Under the pieces are notes generated by a model that saw only the letters and a list, made by a program, of their open reading frames with translations, searched no databases and was not told the DNA's origin. The translations under genes and the position numbers were made by a program. 64,000 nucleotides of DNA. Origin: Bacillus sp. 03113. Its GTDB lineage: Bacteria; Bacillota; Bacilli; Bacillales; Cytobacillaceae. Each line of letters opens with the position of its first letter. Position 1 is the first letter of the stretch. The stretch is taken from the NCBI RefSeq assembly GCF_006546985.1, contig NZ_VATK01000004.1, forward strand, positions 124,001-188,000, written 5' to 3'. Below, piece after piece: positions 17,963 to 26,555 of the stretch.

Positions 17963-19367
17963 ACAAACTTAATCTTACTTCATCTTTCTGTTCTTCAATT
18001 GAAACGTTAAATAAGGATTGCAGCCATTTTTTCGTCGTATAAATCTTTTCATCAATCATCATATAGGGATTTTCTAGCAATCCATAAGCCTCATTATTAT
18101 AATAAAAAATATGCTTATTTAAAAAGAATTGATAATGCTCATCCTTATGATTTGTAATAAATAAATCATCCTCTTTTAACTGAAGTTCATAGCCTAATGA
18201 TTCTAAAGTTTGTACGACTGGATACAAATCTTGATCGTCTTCTTTTATAATGTTTATTCCTTTTTGAAGCTTTTGATTGATGATCATTTTTCTTGAGTCC
18301 AAAAAGTATAGTCGACTCCAACTTTGCTCATTTTGACTATTTAATTGAAAAAAACGAGTATGTAATCCTTTTGTTTCACCCAGTCTCTTATCTAAGAGTT
18401 TAGGTGTAATCGGAATCATATCTTTATTAATATTTTGTATAAACAATTGAATTTCGCTTTTAGTAAGACCATCAAGTAACTCTTTAGCGATTTGTTGCCC
18501 TTTCGTTGTAGCTCCATTTTGATTGGTAGTAAGAGCTACTAAACTATCTAATAACCATGGCTTTTCTGCTCTCTTAAATCTTTGCTTATAAAAGGATGTT
18601 ATGATTTTATTCTCTAAATCCTTCAGTTGTATTGTATTAGAAACCACCAATAAACCATTGCCTTCTGTTTCGTTTACTTGATCCGTCATAATAATGGTCT
18701 TAAAAGGGAATTCTGGAATAAGTTGCATAGAAGGAAATGTTAATTCATTTATATCCCTCTTCATTTCGTCATAATAGGTAAGATCAGCTGAACCTTTGAT
18801 ACGATTAAGCGACTTAGATTGCCAATACAAAGAAGGATATGCAATGGATCCTTCAAATACATAATAATCAATATAATTCATTTTTTGATAGCTGATTAAT
18901 GGAATTCCGGTGATCCATGTTCCCTTTCTTCGTATAGAATCAGCAATTTCAATTGTCGTTTTCGTGATAGTAGTGCTTGCCAATTGTGGAATCCAATCAT
19001 TTAGTAAAAAAGCTGAAGATTGATCCTGATGTTCAACAAGATATTGAATACTCATTTCCGTATTAGTAGCTGTTAAAAAAGGAGCTTCTATTTTCGTTAT
19101 TTTGCTTATCTGATTTTTATTATCTGTATCAATTAGGCTACTGTTTTTAGGGATAATCATTTTATATTGTTCCCCAATTGTAAGTCCTATCCACTTTTGA
19201 GTAATGTGAAGTCCATCATTTTTTGTTTCTATCATAATTTGCTGTTGGATTTCTTCAAAATTATTTTCTGTAGGTTCTTTTTTAATTATAAAAAGATCCC
19301 ATCTCAGAAACATTAGTCCAATGGCTAAGATCGAGATTATCCAACTAACTAACCATACTTTTTTCAT
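17961..19367 (-). CDS. Membrane-anchored protein of unknown function with C-terminal stalk-like domain
   Basis: 468 residues, not recognised. One N-terminal membrane anchor (about residues 2-22) is followed by a long extracytoplasmic region of mixed beta and helical character. A segment at about 230-310 (LLVVSNTIQLKDLENKI ... GQQIAKELLDG) reads like a globular domain. The last 45 residues (YYNNEAYGLLENPYMMIDEK ... KKWLQSLF) resemble the copper-amine-oxidase-N / stalk domain found on Gram-positive surface proteins. I start at the ATG at 19367, with GAGAGGAAG upstream; the frame to 19421 lacks a ribosome binding site. It lies between csfG and ylbG, where B. subtilis has no such gene, so it looks like an insertion in the syntenic block. 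Confidence 0.8.
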   Translation of the reverse strand: MKKVWLVSWIISILAIGLMFLRWDLFIIKKEPTENNFEEIQQQIMIETKNDGLHITQKWIGLTIGEQYKMIIPKNSSLIDTDNKNQISKITKIEAPFLTATNTEMSIQYLVEHQDQSSAFLLNDWIPQLASTTITKTTIEIADSIRRKGTWITGIPLISYQKMNYIDYYVFEGSIAYPSLYWQSKSLNRIKGSADLTYYDEMKRDINELTFPSMQLIPEFPFKTIIMTDQVNETEGNGLLVVSNTIQLKDLENKIITSFYKQRFKRAEKPWLLDSLVALTTNQNGATTKGQQIAKELLDGLTKSEIQLFIQNINKDMIPITPKLLDKRLGETKGLHTRFFQLNSQNEQSWSRLYFLDSRKMIINQKLQKGINIIKEDDQDLYPVVQTLESLGYELQLKEDDLFITNHKDEHYQFFLNKHIFYYNNEAYGLLENPYMMIDEKIYTTKKWLQSLFNVSIEEQKDEVRLSL

Positions 19368-19424
19368 GAAGCTTCCTCTCGTATACGATCTTAATTTTGC
19401 AAATAAATTTTTACGCGCCATGAT

Positions 19425-19457
19425 AAAAAGAGAGGATTAGCTGCTCCTCTCTCTTTT
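19425..19457 (-). terminator. Terminator between ylbG and the stalk-domain gene
   Basis: AAAAGAGAGGA / TCCTCTCTCTTTT stem with a T run on the minus strand, immediately after the ylbG stop. Confidence 0.75.
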
Positions 19458-19732
19458 CAAATGCCCATTTTATAATCATACTCTTTTGCTTTGTCTGGCT
19501 TTGAGTTTTCAAACTCAATCTTTAAAAACGGTTTAAAGGATGGCTCTACTAATTTAACGAAAGAATAAGTGTTTAGCTTTTCAATTGTTTCTTCAACCTC
19601 GTCTTGACTGCAATATAGTACAACATATTTCAGCCGTTTTGAAACATAATGAACATTTCCAAATTTCCGAAGCATTTTTGCTTGTTTGAGAGAATGTATC
19701 CAAACAATTATTCCTTGTCTACGACCTAACAT
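19457..19732 (-). CDS. ylbG: YlbG (DUF2129 / UPF0298 family)
   Basis: 91-residue cytosolic protein of the DUF2129 family, function unknown. The family core is visible: [27 protein letters not shown], then YVVLYC and [26 protein letters not shown] sequence precedes the ATG. It follows ylbF by 75 bases, the conserved ylbF-ylbG order. Confidence 0.92.
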   Translation of the reverse strand: MLGRRQGIIVWIHSLKQAKMLRKFGNVHYVSKRLKYVVLYCSQDEVEETIEKLNTYSFVKLVEPSFKPFLKIEFENSKPDKAKEYDYKMGI

Positions 19733-19807
19733 GCACGATTCCCCTTTAATCTAATTCTTTTACTATTTCTCATTTAGGAGTAAGCCATGTCCTCAATCTG
19801 CTCAAAC

Positions 19808-20254
19808 TCATGCAGAACAACTGCAGGCTCCCCCAGAGCCACATCCTCCACCACAACTTGATAGTCCATCAAAAAACGGATTCCCAGTTGGTACTTTTAC
19901 GTTTTGTGATACTGAATGGCCGATCATCACGCTTATTTCATCTAATAGCTGCTGCAGCTGGTTTTCAGCTTTTCGAAATGCTGCTACGTTCTCATCAAGG
20001 TCCATGGATCTCTTCACTTCTCTAACCTGTTTCATGACAAATTTATAATCAGGATGATATTTCCCGAATCTTTGAACATCTTCATATTGTTCTTTCAATG
20101 ACATGAATAAAGAGATTTTAGCTTGAGATTCTTGATTGGTCTTAAGTATATTTAAACGATCACGGTAATTTTCCACAACATCAGATTCTAAAATCATGGC
20201 TGCTAATTCATCAGCTTTATCTAGAATCAGTATTCTTTCTAATGTAGCAAGCAT
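19808..20254 (-). CDS. ylbF: YlbF, component of the RicAFT (YmcA-YlbF-YaaT) complex
   Basis: Regulatory protein (RicF) that works with YmcA and YaaT to direct RNase Y cleavage and to stimulate the phosphorelay for biofilm, competence and sporulation. 148 residues: an all-helical YmcA/YlbF domain (about 1-120) and a C-terminal cysteine cluster (CGGGCGSGGACSC) known in the family to help bind [4Fe-4S] clusters. All four cysteines are present. GGAGGTGGGC precedes the ATG. The complex partners are not in this window. Confidence 0.95.
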   Translation of the reverse strand: MLATLERILILDKADELAAMILESDVVENYRDRLNILKTNQESQAKISLFMSLKEQYEDVQRFGKYHPDYKFVMKQVREVKRSMDLDENVAAFRKAENQLQQLLDEISVMIGHSVSQNVKVPTGNPFFDGLSSCGGGCGSGGACSCSA

Positions 20255-20317
20255 TTGTAGCCCACCTCCAATTCATATTTTATCATGATTGAATGATAAA
20301 TGGCTAAACTTTATGAG

Positions 20318-20734
20318 TTATTCAATTACGACAGAAAATTTTTTTCTTAACTGATAAGGTTTATTATCGGGCTTTACAATATTTAATTCAATAAGATGCT
20401 TTCCTTTAGATAACCCTTTGATAATAAAAGCTGCACTTCTAATCTCATCCTTCTTTTCCCCATCAATAAACAAATGAATCTTCCCATTCTTTTTATTGCT
20501 ATTGCTTCGAAAGGAAACATCTCTTAGAAAACATTCTACAAAAACATTCTTTCCTCTTACTTCATATTGTACGACAAAAGGAGTCGTTTGTTGTTGGATA
20601 TTGAGTAAAACAGGAATAGAATTAGTATTTCTATGCATGACATTTACCTTCGTCTCAGGCTCTGGCAAATCCTTTCGGCACCCTGTAATAACCAATAAGA
20701 CAAAAAACAGTGAAAAAAAATATTTATTCTTCAA
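20318..20734 (-). CDS. Predicted lipoprotein of unknown function
   Basis: 138 residues starting with a signal peptide MKNKYFFSLFFVLLVITGC whose lipobox ITGC places the lipidated cysteine at residue 19. The mature part is all-beta in character (about 90 residues, with a repeated hydrophobic/polar alternation and FIIKGLSKGKHLIELN), like an immunoglobulin-like or bacterial beta-sandwich module. No family is recognised. It lies between ylbE and ylbF on the same strand. A hairpin at about 20840-20895 (CAATAAAGT / ACTTTATTG) upstream probably ends the ylbE message, so this gene likely has its own promoter. Confidence 0.78.
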   Translation of the reverse strand: MKNKYFFSLFFVLLVITGCRKDLPEPETKVNVMHRNTNSIPVLLNIQQQTTPFVVQYEVRGKNVFVECFLRDVSFRSNSNKKNGKIHLFIDGEKKDEIRSAAFIIKGLSKGKHLIELNIVKPDNKPYQLRKKFSVVIE

Positions 20735-20839
20735 TTTATATCACCTCAAAGTAAAAATCCTATTCATGTTTTCACTAAATTGTAGATTTGAAAATATTGT
20801 TTACCATTCGAATGGATTCTACTCTTTTTTTGCCATAGA

Positions 20840-20900
20840 AAAAGCCCTCAATAAAGTAAACAGATTTTTATTATTTTATCTGTCCACTTTATTGGGAGCA
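20840..20900 (-). terminator. Terminator-like hairpin after ylbE
   Basis: CCCAATAAAGTGGACAG opposes CTTTATTGAGGG-type sequence (CAATAAAGTAAACAG / CTGTCCACTTTATTG). On the minus strand it is followed by TTTTTCTATGG. Confidence 0.6.
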
Positions 20901-20923
20901 TATCAAAGGGAGAAAGCTCTTAA

Positions 20924-21163
20924 TTAGTCTTTTACATTCATAGCTTGAAACATATTCACCATGACTGAAGCCATTTGCACACCATTTGAAAATTTCTCTA
21001 CACGATCTGGTATGGTTTTCTTATGATAGTGCAACGCAGCTATTTCTAGAAATTGAATTTCACCTGGATTTCTCGCTAGTTTTCGATACCAATGAGGCTG
21101 TTCTCTTATAAACTGTCGTAAATCTTTTCGTTGCACGATATATTCGTATATTTCTTTTCTCAT
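20924..21163 (-). CDS. ylbE: YlbE family protein
   Basis: 79-residue soluble protein, function unknown. Conserved core: FIREQPHWYRKLARNP, AALHYHKKTIPDR and FSNGVQMASVMVNMF. I begin at the ATG at 21163 (MRKEIYEYI), which gives the family length. The frame continues upstream to a GTG at 21181 that touches the ylbD stop, and GTGGAG lies in between, so translation is probably coupled to ylbD. Confidence 0.85.
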   Translation of the reverse strand: MRKEIYEYIVQRKDLRQFIREQPHWYRKLARNPGEIQFLEIAALHYHKKTIPDRVEKFSNGVQMASVMVNMFQAMNVKD

Positions 21164-21181
21164 AGCCAGCCACATCTCCAC

Positions 21182-21589
21182 TTAATCTTTTTTGAATACG
21201 AAGGGACTAGCTGGCTTTTGCTGACCAGGTTTTACAATACCAGCATTTCCCCTACCTTGAAATTGTGTAATAACTCCTTGAATAGCTGCAAGGGCTTGAC
21301 TAGCATGATGAATATATTCTTGCATTTGGTTAGGATCAATATTTTTAACCGTATTTGTTACATAACTCATCCAATCCGTTTTCTTTGAAGATGACACAGA
21401 AGCTGTCTCCCCATTTTTAGCAGAACGATATTCATCCCATTTTGGATCCTCTTCTCCAAGTAAAAACCAATCTTCATAGAGCTCTTGCCAATTTTTACGT
21501 CCTCTTCTCACTTCTTGTATGATTTTAGGGTTTTCCCTTACAAAGACTTTAAATTTTTCAACAGATGGATGAAGATTATTATTTGCCAC
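21182..21589 (-). CDS. ylbD: YlbD family putative spore coat protein
   Basis: 135 residues. The N-terminal half carries the YlbD signature (HPSVEKFKVFVRENPKII, NWQELYEDWFLLGEEDPKWDEYR). The C-terminal half (about 62-110) is helical with an amphipathic stretch (IDPNQMQEYIHHASQALAAI). The B. subtilis homologue is listed as a coat-associated protein. It is immediately followed by ylbE without a gap. GTGAGGTGAAT sits before the ATG. Confidence 0.88.
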   Translation of the reverse strand: MANNNLHPSVEKFKVFVRENPKIIQEVRRGRKNWQELYEDWFLLGEEDPKWDEYRSAKNGETASVSSSKKTDWMSYVTNTVKNIDPNQMQEYIHHASQALAAIQGVITQFQGRGNAGIVKPGQQKPASPFVFKKD

Positions 21590-21706
21590 TCTCTATTCAC
21601 CTCACCGAATACAATCAACTATGATAGTATATAAATTTTATGCTATTTGGTGAGTTGGTTCCTTTAATTCCATCTATACTTTACACGTCTTTTTTCAAAC
21701 TAAAAA

Positions 21707-22768
21707 TTATCTCTTTTCAATAAAATTTTGTGTATCGTATTTTTTATACACACCTACACCAATATGAGTGAAATCCTTATTTAACAAACTTTCACGATGC
21801 CCCTTGCTATTAAGCCAACCTTCGACTACTGCCGGGGCATCGATATAATTGGCTGCAATATTTTCACCTGCTTTTTGAAATATTATGTCTCCAGCTTTTA
21901 AACGATCCGACAATTCGCCGTATTTTTTAGACGTATGGGAAAATTCTTTCGTATTATACATATCCATGCTATGGGCTAAAGCAACTTGTGCTGTTTTTTC
22001 ATCCCAAACTAATGGATTTAAATCATAACGTAATCGCATAATATTTGTTAAATCAAAAATTTGCTTTTCATTCCCTCTATCAATTTTTTCTTCTTCTTCA
22101 TTTGATAAAGGTTCCGTTTTTATTAACTCTCCCCGATACACTAATTCATAAGGTCGAATCTTCAACAAAGTTGATGCATCCATAAATCTTGCACTTGATA
22201 ATGTACCAGTAAATTTATCAATATATAGTTGGATAAATACATCCCCGATTTGAATAAGTGGTCGATTATTAATATCTTCTTCTGATAATTCAAATCGATA
22301 TTTACTTTTTTCATATTCAAGGCTAATTGTTGCTTCAATTGGAGTATACGTATATATATCTCCAACTGGCTGGCCAATTTTAAATGGGGCAACATCAACA
22401 TTTTTTCCTATTGCAAAAACTGACACAACCTTATCTTGATTGACGCCAATTTGAAAATAATTGTTTTCGTTTTTATGATAGATCCACCAATCAAATCCGT
22501 AATAAGTAGGATCTACTCTTTCTGGCTTACCGTAAGATTCAATCAGTGCTTCCGTACTTTTGCCAATAAACGATGCAATCCCGCTAGATGGAATTATTAA
22601 TTTAGTTGAAGCTTGCTTATTGTCTCCTTGAAGTGAATCATTGACTTCTTGAGGAGAATCATCTTGATTTATAAGAATGCCTTTATCTTCTTTATTCGTA
22701 TTACTAAAATATATTCCGATTCCTAAGAAGATAACAGCTAGAACGATTATACGAAGAACAGTAAACAG
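21707..22768 (-). CDS. ylbC: YlbC: CAP-domain (SCP/PR1) extracellular protein with an unusual CTG start
   Basis: 353 residues. A hydrophobic N-terminal segment (LFTVLRIIVLAVIFLGIGIYF) serves as signal or anchor. It is followed by a CAP-associated region (about 70-200, SFIGKSTEALIESYGKPERVD, YYGFDWWIYH) and a C-terminal CAP/SCP domain (about 225-350, LNPLVWDEKTAQVALAHSMDM, FSHT, AGENIAANY, W-x-NS-x-GHRE). The frame is open from a CTG at 22766-22768, which follows AAAGGAGGT by seven bases. No ATG, GTG or TTG occurs in frame before the GTG at 22426, and starting there would remove the anchor and half the associated domain. Size agrees with B. subtilis YlbC (about 346). Confidence 0.88.
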   Translation of the reverse strand: MFTVLRIIVLAVIFLGIGIYFSNTNKEDKGILINQDDSPQEVNDSLQGDNKQASTKLIIPSSGIASFIGKSTEALIESYGKPERVDPTYYGFDWWIYHKNENNYFQIGVNQDKVVSVFAIGKNVDVAPFKIGQPVGDIYTYTPIEATISLEYEKSKYRFELSEEDINNRPLIQIGDVFIQLYIDKFTGTLSSARFMDASTLLKIRPYELVYRGELIKTEPLSNEEEEKIDRGNEKQIFDLTNIMRLRYDLNPLVWDEKTAQVALAHSMDMYNTKEFSHTSKKYGELSDRLKAGDIIFQKAGENIAANYIDAPAVVEGWLNSKGHRESLLNKDFTHIGVGVYKKYDTQNFIEKR

Positions 22769-22943
22769 AAGTTCGACCTCCTTTCTATTATCTTATCTAC
22801 CATTATATGATGATCATACTTAAATATGATAGTATTTAAACTTTACTTTTAGAAGAGATATAAGAGTATTCTTACTTATTTATCAATTTTCTTGTTAATA
22901 TTCAATCACTAATCAAAAAGTCTTTTAAATATTTTACAAGATA

Positions 22944-22985
22944 AAAAACTCAAAGGGTGCACTTTTCACAACCCAATGAGTTTCT
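22944..22985 (-). terminator. Terminator of ylbB
   Basis: On the minus strand AAACTCA..GGGT pairs with ACCC..TGAGTTT and runs into TTTTTAT; about 40 bases after the ylbB stop. Confidence 0.8.
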
Positions 22986-23025
22986 TATTTCGTTCTAAAT
23001 AAACTGTAAACCTCGTATTATTTGA

Positions 23026-23457
23026 TTAATGGTGTAATTCTTGATTATGTTGTGAAATTTCAGTAAGTGTCTCCCCTGCTTGCCTATCCGTTAATTGATG
23101 AGTAGCAAAATCACCAAGAGAAACCATCCCAATGAGTTTTTCATTTTCTACTACAGGCAATCTTCTTATTTGATTTTCAGCCATAAGCTTAGCTGCTTCC
23201 TGTACAGCAGTATCTGCTGTTACAGTAATCAGTTGATTACTCATAATTGATTCAACCTTTGAAGATGCTGGATGCTTTTCAGCAATACAGCGTATTACAA
23301 TATCTCTATCCGTAATCATACCGACAATTCTTTCGTTATCAACAATGGGAATGGCACCTACATTAAGGTCCTTCATTTTGACAGCTACTTCAAAAATATT
23401 ATCAAGCAAGGTACAACATTCAATTTCGTCAGTCATAATGTCTTTTATTGTTTCCAT
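23026..23457 (-). CDS. ylbB: CBS-domain protein YlbB
   Basis: 143 residues composed of two CBS domains in tandem (about 5-60 and 70-130), each with the G-x-I/V-S/T-x-x-D type end (GMITDRDIV and GMVSLGDFA). Such pairs usually bind adenine nucleotides or AdoMet and act as regulatory modules; the partner is unknown. AAAGGAGAAAAC precedes the ATG. It is a single-gene unit with its own terminator, divergent from ylbA. Confidence 0.92.
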   Translation of the reverse strand: METIKDIMTDEIECCTLLDNIFEVAVKMKDLNVGAIPIVDNERIVGMITDRDIVIRCIAEKHPASSKVESIMSNQLITVTADTAVQEAAKLMAENQIRRLPVVENEKLIGMVSLGDFATHQLTDRQAGETLTEISQHNQELHH

Positions 23458-23572
23458 AAGTTTTCTCCTTTTTACTTTTAATAGACAAAATTATGTTACT
23501 TTACAGTCATTTATGTTTTCCTTAATGACTAAAAATATGTAAATATTGATTATGTAAAGGGTGAACCTCCAG

Positions 23573-23601
23573 TTGCAAACGCTTTATTTTTCGACTATTA
23601 T
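23573..23601 (+). promoter_or_regulatory. Promoter of ylbA with overlapping cre-like sequence
   Basis: TTGCAA (23573-23578), 17 bases, TATTAT (23596-23601). The -35 region reads TTGCAAACGCTTTATT, matching the catabolite-response core TGnnArCGnWWW but not its last bases. Promoter likely; CcpA binding only possible. Confidence 0.5.
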
Positions 23602-23637
23602 AAAAATTAAGATCATTATATACGAGGAGAGATGATA

Positions 23638-23997
23638 GTGAAATTTCATCATTCTGGAATCCAAGAATTAAAAGCAGATTTGAATCAGTTAGATGAAACG
23701 ATGCTTGCGAATGGTCTTGTACGCGAAGGACAATGGGATTATGAAAGAGTGACCTATGACCGAAAATTTGAAAGAAATGATGGGGTATATTATTTAAGAA
23801 TTCAAGGTTACTCAACAAAGGGTGATATCGGAGCTAATAAAGCAGTTATTCAACTGCTCTCCCCTTTGCTTGCAAAGCACTATTATCCACATGGACTTGA
23901 ATATGGTGATGGTGAAAATTTTCCATCATCCTTAATTGATCAATGTGAGAGAATTCTGTCTATAATTGAAAAAGAAGTAACTGAATATGCAATATAA
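23638..23997 (+). CDS. ylbA: YugN-like family protein YlbA
   Basis: 119-residue soluble protein of the YugN-like family, function unknown. Signatures: GLVREGQWDYERVTYDRKFE and YYLRIQGYSTKGDIG. GAGGAGAG lies eight bases before a GTG at 23638, giving VKFHHSGI as in relatives; an ATG two codons earlier (23632) is too close to that site but cannot be excluded. It is convergent with the DUF420 gene and separated by a shared terminator. Confidence 0.87.
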   Translation: MKFHHSGIQELKADLNQLDETMLANGLVREGQWDYERVTYDRKFERNDGVYYLRIQGYSTKGDIGANKAVIQLLSPLLAKHYYPHGLEYGDGENFPSSLIDQCERILSIIEKEVTEYAI

Positions 23998-24020
23998 AGG
24001 TCGGAACAAAAGCGCAAAAA

Positions 24021-24068
24021 AAGGAAGCTGAAAATAAAGTGCATGGCACTTTTTTTCAGCTTCCTCTC
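24021..24068. terminator. Bidirectional terminator between ylbA and the DUF420 gene
   Basis: AGGAAGCTGAAA pairs with TTTCAGCTTCCT, with an inner AAGTGC / GGCACTT stem and T or A runs on both sides. Confidence 0.85.
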
Positions 24069-24081
24069 TTTGATTAGTGTA

Positions 24082-24549
24082 TTAAAATCCTAATATAGCT
24101 TTTATAACAGAGGTTGTCTCTCCTCCATGGTAGAATACGTAGAGTAGTAAATAAACAGCTACCCCAGTAATAGCTGTAAAAAACCAGATAAAGCTCGTAA
24201 TAGGACCTAACTTACGATGCCTGCTAAACTGACCCTTAAACCCCGTTACTAAATTTAGGATGCCAAAAACAGCACCGACTGTCGCTAACGTAATGTGGAA
24301 AATTAAAAATATTGTATAATAAATTTTAATATTTTCAGGTCCACCGAAAGCAGTATTACCAATAAATACGGTACGGCTAGCATAAATTAGAAAAAAGATA
24401 ACAGCAAATACCGCTGCTAAAAGCATGGATTTTTTGTGTGCATCCATCTTTCTTTGGCTAATTTGATACCAACCTATTGCAACCATTATTGCACTTAAAA
24501 CAATAAAGAGCGTACTTATCGTTGGAAGAATTGGTAAATCAACATTCAT
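24082..24549 (-). CDS. ctaM: DUF420 membrane protein (YozB/CtaM type), oxidase assembly factor
   Basis: 155 residues, four membrane segments (about 8-27, 42-62, 78-103, 120-143) with conserved histidines facing the membrane (MDAHKKSM, FLIFHITLA, SRHRKLG, FYHGG). This is the DUF420 family; its Staphylococcus aureus member CtaM is required for maturation of an aa3-type haem-copper oxidase. Position directly after ctaG at the end of the oxidase operon supports the same role here. The ATG at 24549 has GAGAGG nine bases upstream; the longer frame begins within that site. Confidence 0.85.
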   Translation of the reverse strand: MNVDLPILPTISTLFIVLSAIMVAIGWYQISQRKMDAHKKSMLLAAVFAVIFFLIYASRTVFIGNTAFGGPENIKIYYTIFLIFHITLATVGAVFGILNLVTGFKGQFSRHRKLGPITSFIWFFTAITGVAVYLLLYVFYHGGETTSVIKAILGF

Positions 24550-24673
24550 ATCATAGATCCTCTCTATAATCATTTTTGCATGTGCATAATATCACAGCTG
24601 CAATTAAACTTATCAAAGATTATTGTAGAGGAGTAGAAAAAATTTATCAATATTAGACTAACATTCAATTATA

Positions 24674-25576
24674 TTACTTAATCGTTAAAGCGGCTTGCTT
24701 ATTTCTTTGGTCATCAGCCGTTTCCTTCTGCTCGTCTTTATACCAGCGGAAGAAAACCCTTCCTAACATACAACCGTAAATAACTTCTTGTATAATTTTC
24801 ATCAAAACTCCACCAATTTGCTGATCAAACAAAGGGGACAAAGAACTAAACATTTCTGGGCCGCTTAGTTCGAGTGTAGCTAAAGTAGAATGTGGAACAC
24901 AAAGACTCATTGCTTCAGCCCAAATATTAGGATTTGAATACGTTGCATATAAAGGTGTATCGGCGAAAATAATTAATGCACAGGCTGGTGTTAATAAGAC
25001 TCCATCAGCAAATATATAAGCAACTTTTTTTATTCCGCTTAATCCACCCAGTTCTTCTAATGGATGGACAAGAGGCCACCACATAAACACAGCTAACAAA
25101 AAGAGAAAGGCTGTTGCCGCAGTATGAGCCCACATGTTCATTTTGACAATATCAAAGATAAGAGGGATATGATAAAAGGAAAAAAAAACGTTAAATAGAA
25201 TGACTGCTAATATCGGTTTTGTAAAAAATAAAAAAGGATAGCCGATCAATTTAATGGATAAAATTTTTCGCCACATCCAATTTGGTAGACCCCAAATTAG
25301 TAATGGTGGGATAAGTAAGAACAACAATGCCATTTGGCTCATATGAGCATAAAAGAGAACATGGCTCATTAAATCTAAAGGTGACCCTTTTACAATATAC
25401 AAAAGAAGAAGTGCAAGCGTAAAAAAAATTGCTTGTTTATTTCTATTTGAATCCCCCCACCCATTTCTTTTTTTTAATAGGAGAAAAAAATACAAAGCAA
25501 GAATCAATAGAAGCGTTAATAAGAAATAAGGACTCCATAACGCGGTAAAACCAAACATTTGAATTTTATCCCACAT
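24674..25576 (-). CDS. ctaG: Cytochrome c oxidase assembly factor CtaG
   Basis: 300-residue integral membrane protein of the caa3_CtaG family, needed in B. subtilis for formation of active caa3 oxidase, probably through copper insertion. About seven membrane segments. Visible signatures: SPLDLMSHVLFYAHMSQM, MWAHTAATAFLFLLAVFMWWPLVHPLEE and a C-terminal DQQIGGVLMKIIQEVIYG. It follows ctaF by 15 bases, last of the classical ctaCDEFG order. Confidence 0.96.
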   Translation of the reverse strand: MWDKIQMFGFTALWSPYFLLTLLLILALYFFLLLKKRNGWGDSNRNKQAIFFTLALLLLYIVKGSPLDLMSHVLFYAHMSQMALLFLLIPPLLIWGLPNWMWRKILSIKLIGYPFLFFTKPILAVILFNVFFSFYHIPLIFDIVKMNMWAHTAATAFLFLLAVFMWWPLVHPLEELGGLSGIKKVAYIFADGVLLTPACALIIFADTPLYATYSNPNIWAEAMSLCVPHSTLATLELSGPEMFSSLSPLFDQQIGGVLMKIIQEVIYGCMLGRVFFRWYKDEQKETADDQRNKQAALTIK

Positions 25577-25590
25577 CTATATCACCTACT

Positions 25591-25923
25591 TCAAAGCCAG
25601 ACGATGGTTAAAAAAGTGAGAATTGTAATAAAGCCTACTAATAATCCCGAATAAATAAACAAGGCTGGAGCTTCATGTCCCTTATGCTTCATATGCATAA
25701 AATAATAAAGCTGATAAATGACTTGAACGACTGCTAATAGAATAATAAAAGGGGCAACAAACCTTCCTGAAAACTCATCGTAAGCCACAGCCATAAACGC
25801 AACTATCGTTAAAAAAATCATCAAGCCAAAGGTGATAACCTGTTGTTTCATTTCTAAAGCACTTTTTTTGCGCCGATAAACAATATCAATAGGTTGTTTT
25901 TTTAAATGAGAATATTTTCCCAT
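25591..25923 (-). CDS. ctaF: Cytochrome caa3 oxidase subunit IV
   Basis: 110 residues with three membrane segments (about 30-48, 55-75, 87-108), typical of bacterial subunit IV. A basic N-terminus (KYSHLKKQPIDIVYRRKK) faces the cytoplasm. I use the ATG at 25923, five bases after the ctaE stop; AAGGTGG in the end of ctaE serves as ribosome binding site. The longer frame to 25977 overlaps ctaE and is not needed. Length equals the B. subtilis protein. Confidence 0.94.
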   Translation of the reverse strand: MGKYSHLKKQPIDIVYRRKKSALEMKQQVITFGLMIFLTIVAFMAVAYDEFSGRFVAPFIILLAVVQVIYQLYYFMHMKHKGHEAPALFIYSGLLVGFITILTFLTIVWL

Positions 25924-25928
25924 CGGCC

Positions 25929-26555
25929 TTATGCCACCTTCCCTAGTAAATAAACCACTGTAAAAATAAATACCCAAACGACATCAATAAAATGCCAATA
26001 CAAACTAGCAATATAAAATTTTGGGGCATTGTATAAATTCAAACCTCTTTTTGTATTCCGAATGACAAGGGTTAAGATCCATAAGAGCCCAAATGCCACA
26101 TGGGCTCCATGAAATCCGACAAGAGTATAAAAGGCGGAACCAAACGCACTGCTCGTAAAGGTGTGATGAAATTCATGTACATAATGATTAAATTCATACA
26201 CCTCCAAAGCTAGAAATCCGCCTCCTAATAAAACCGTTATAAAAAGCCAGAGCTGCATCTTAAAAAATTGAAAATTCTTCATATGATACATGGCATATAC
26301 ACTTGTTAAAGAACTCGTCAATAAAAGCATCGTTGCAATAAAAACGAGAGGAAGCTCAAATAAATCGTTAGCAAGTGCATGATTAGAACCCGGTACTTTA
26401 TCCTTTAAAGCAAGATAAGTAGCAAAGAGAGACGCAAACAAAACGGTTTCTCCTCCTAAAAACAGCCAGAAACCAAGGAACTTATTTCTTCCTTCAAGCG
26501 TTGCCGTCTCTGGCGAAGCGGGCCAAGTCTCAATCGTCATTTTTTCTTCATGCAT
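25929..26555 (-). CDS. ctaE: Cytochrome caa3 oxidase subunit III
   Basis: 208-residue five-helix subunit III. Characteristic segments: NKFLGFWLFLGGETVLFASLF, TLVGFHGAHVAFGLLW and YWHFIDVVWVFIFTVVYL with the conserved glutamate and histidine residues. It overlaps the ctaD stop by one base (26555) and is followed by ctaF after five bases. Confidence 0.97.
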   Translation of the reverse strand: MHEEKMTIETWPASPETATLEGRNKFLGFWLFLGGETVLFASLFATYLALKDKVPGSNHALANDLFELPLVFIATMLLLTSSLTSVYAMYHMKNFQFFKMQLWLFITVLLGGGFLALEVYEFNHYVHEFHHTFTSSAFGSAFYTLVGFHGAHVAFGLLWILTLVIRNTKRGLNLYNAPKFYIASLYWHFIDVVWVFIFTVVYLLGKVA

